Assembly: GCF_016808095.1 (NCBI RefSeq)
Contig: NC_068976.1
Span: 9,209,001 to 9,273,000 of the forward strand
Direction of reading: 5' to 3'
DNA: 64,000 bases
From: Vigna angularis
Lineage: Eukaryota; Streptophyta; Magnoliopsida; Fabales; Fabaceae
Shown piece by piece: positions 62,562 through 64,000 of this stretch. Under the pieces are notes generated by a model. It saw only the letters and a list, made by a program, of their open reading frames with translations, did no database searches and was not told where the DNA came from. The position numbers were made by a program, and so were the translations under genes. How positions within the stretch are numbered: position 1 is the first letter of the stretch; each line of letters opens with the position of its first letter.

Positions 62562-63262
62562 TATCACTAATTTAGTAAATTAGAAACACTATTAAAATAT
62601 TTATATAAATGTATTATTAATATTTTAAATGATTACACTGAAATTTAATGTTTTAGATCAAAATATATTTAAATAACTGATATCAATCATTAATATTAAA
62701 TTAAAAACGTTCATTTTTTAAAATATTTTTTTCACTAACTGATATCCATCATTAATATTAAAATTAAAATATTAATAATACTTTTACTTAATATTATATT
62801 AATATTTTAAATTATTAGATTGAAATTTAATGTTTTAGATCAAAATATATTTAAATAACTGATATCAATCATTAATATTAATATTGAAAACGTTAATTTT
62901 TTAAAATATTTTTTTCACTAATTTACTATTTTATAAATATGTTTCAAATTAATTTTCAATAACGTTTAAATAATTAAATTTCAGAACTCAGTTCACAGTT
63001 TCAATCCCAAAAGTTCAAATGCTATCTAGTTTGGTAATAAAAAATGATTTAATTTCTGTATCAAGTTAACTTATCACCTTAAAAATTTATTAATAAAATG
63101 ATTATTTTAATTTAAAAAAATTATTTAAAGGATAAAATTAAAAATAAGTATAAAAACATAAAAGAAGAATCTTCTTTATAAGTAGAATAATTATTTTAAT
63201 TTTAAAAAATATTTAAAGGATAAAATTGAAAAGTAAATATGAAAACAAAAAGAAAAATTCTT

Positions 63263-63269
<7 letters not shown>

Positions 63270-63304
<35 letters not shown>
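63270..63304. repeat. (AT)n microsatellite
   Basis: About 35 bases, in the equivalent position of another copy of the same unit. Confidence 0.95.
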
Positions 63305-63307
<3 letters not shown>

Positions 63308-63949
63308 TATAAGTAAAATAATTATTTTAATTTTAAAAAAATATTTAAAAGATAAAATTGGAAAACAAACATAAAGAAAAAAAAAACCCTCTTTATGTAA
63401 ATATATAAGTATAAATGTAGATAATATCACTAATAAATTAGAAACACTATTAAATTTTTTACTTAAAAGTATTATTAATGTTTTGAATTGAAATTTAATG
63501 TTTTAGATCAAAATATATTTAAATCACTGATATTAATTATTAATATTAATAACGTTCAATTTTAAAATATTTTATTCACTAATTTACTATTTTATAAATA
63601 TATTTCAAATTAAATTACAATAACGTTCAAATAATTAAATTTCAAAACTCACTTCACAGTTTCAATCACAAAAGTTTAGATGCAAACTAGTTTGCAATAC
63701 TAAAATGATTTAATTTCTCTATTAATACGTTAACTTATTAACGTTAAAATTTCAATGTAATATTTTATATAAAATATATTTAAATTACTAAAGTTATTAT
63801 TGTTCAATTCTTCTTCTTTAATATTTTATATTGACATTAACTATTAATATTTTTTTATAAATAAAAAACCTTATATTTAATAATGGTGAGAAGTAATTGA
63901 GTGAATAAATTATTTTAAAATTTTAATATTAAATTATTAACTACTTTTA

Positions 63950-63972
63950 AATATATATATATATATATATAT
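63950..63972. repeat. (AT)n microsatellite
   Basis: About 23 bases of alternating A/T near the window end. Confidence 0.95.
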
Positions 63973-64000
63973 CATTATATAAAAATAATTATTTTGATTG

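Larger units (their letters stand above)
62346..64000. repeat. AT-rich segmental tandem duplications
   Basis: A block starting GAAATTTAATGTTTTAGATC occurs at about 62640, 62820 and 63487. The last two continue in parallel for some 250 bases (TTCACTAATTTACTATTTTATAAATAT, CACAGTTTCAATC-CAAAAGTT). A second unit, ATAATTATTTTAATTTTAAAAAATATTTAAAGGATAAAATTG-like, occurs at about 62460, 63100, 63190 and 63318. No genes. Confidence 0.8.

Noticed and set aside
1..64000. tRNA, rRNA, CRISPR, bacterial operons or organelle DNA
   Set aside because: None of the expected motifs or structures were recognised by eye; a tRNA/rRNA scan would be needed to exclude small RNA genes fully.

Overview
The window reads as a gene-poor, AT-rich stretch of a plant nuclear chromosome. 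Three things support this: an intron-rich R1R2R3-MYB (MYB3R) gene, plant-type Copia, CACTA, hAT and Mutator elements, and many long (AT)n tracts. The LTR families (TAATCGATTA palindromes, TGTAACATCC-type LTR ends) look to me like those of phaseoloid legumes such as Vigna or Phaseolus. That assignment is inference from memory, not a search result.

The only gene that looks intact is a MYB3R cell-cycle transcription factor on the minus strand (coding 48041 to 41000). I rebuilt 11 coding exons with GT-AG introns and consistent phase; they give 1000 codons with no internal stop. All nine repeat tryptophans and the conserved C-terminal blocks are present. A noncoding 5' exon, a pyrimidine-rich leader, a telo-box and an MSA-like element (the site bound by MYB3R proteins themselves) lie upstream. 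A LINE reverse-transcriptase relic sits in its longest intron. A second host-type gene, a clade-I-like SWEET sugar transporter at 10.47-10.95 kb, is a broken 5' fragment.

Layout. 1-2 kb: Ty3/gypsy-type LTR debris, an LTR fragment and a CACTA TNP2 transposase relic. 7.4-8.5 kb: a probable CACTA-like non-autonomous element. 11.6-18 kb: a CACTA remnant with a Ulp1-like minus-strand ORF, split by a degenerate Copia element with LTRs, PBS, PPT and a target-site duplication. 18-19 and 32.4-34.2 kb: members of another LTR family. 27.47-29.96 kb: a solo LTR with a 5-bp target duplication. 30.1, 55.6 and 60.3 kb: three copies of one hAT-type non-autonomous element, each with an 8-bp duplication. 34.3-40.3 kb: minus-strand Copia RT and integrase fragments flanking a very young Mutator-like element (36.65-38.16 kb) with near-identical 336-349-bp inverted arms and a perfect 9-bp duplication. 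41-48.5 kb: MYB3R. 49.9-55.2 kb: LTR elements nested inside one another. 55.2-62.3 kb: two more members of the solo-LTR family. 62.4-64 kb: AT-rich segmental tandem duplications.

The window is therefore one cell-cycle regulator among several generations of transposons. I found no non-coding RNA gene, CRISPR array or microbial-type operon. The most interesting items are the young Mutator-like foldback, the possible self-regulation of MYB3R through an MSA site, and the solo-LTR family in which (AT)n tracts have grown in the same part of the LTR.
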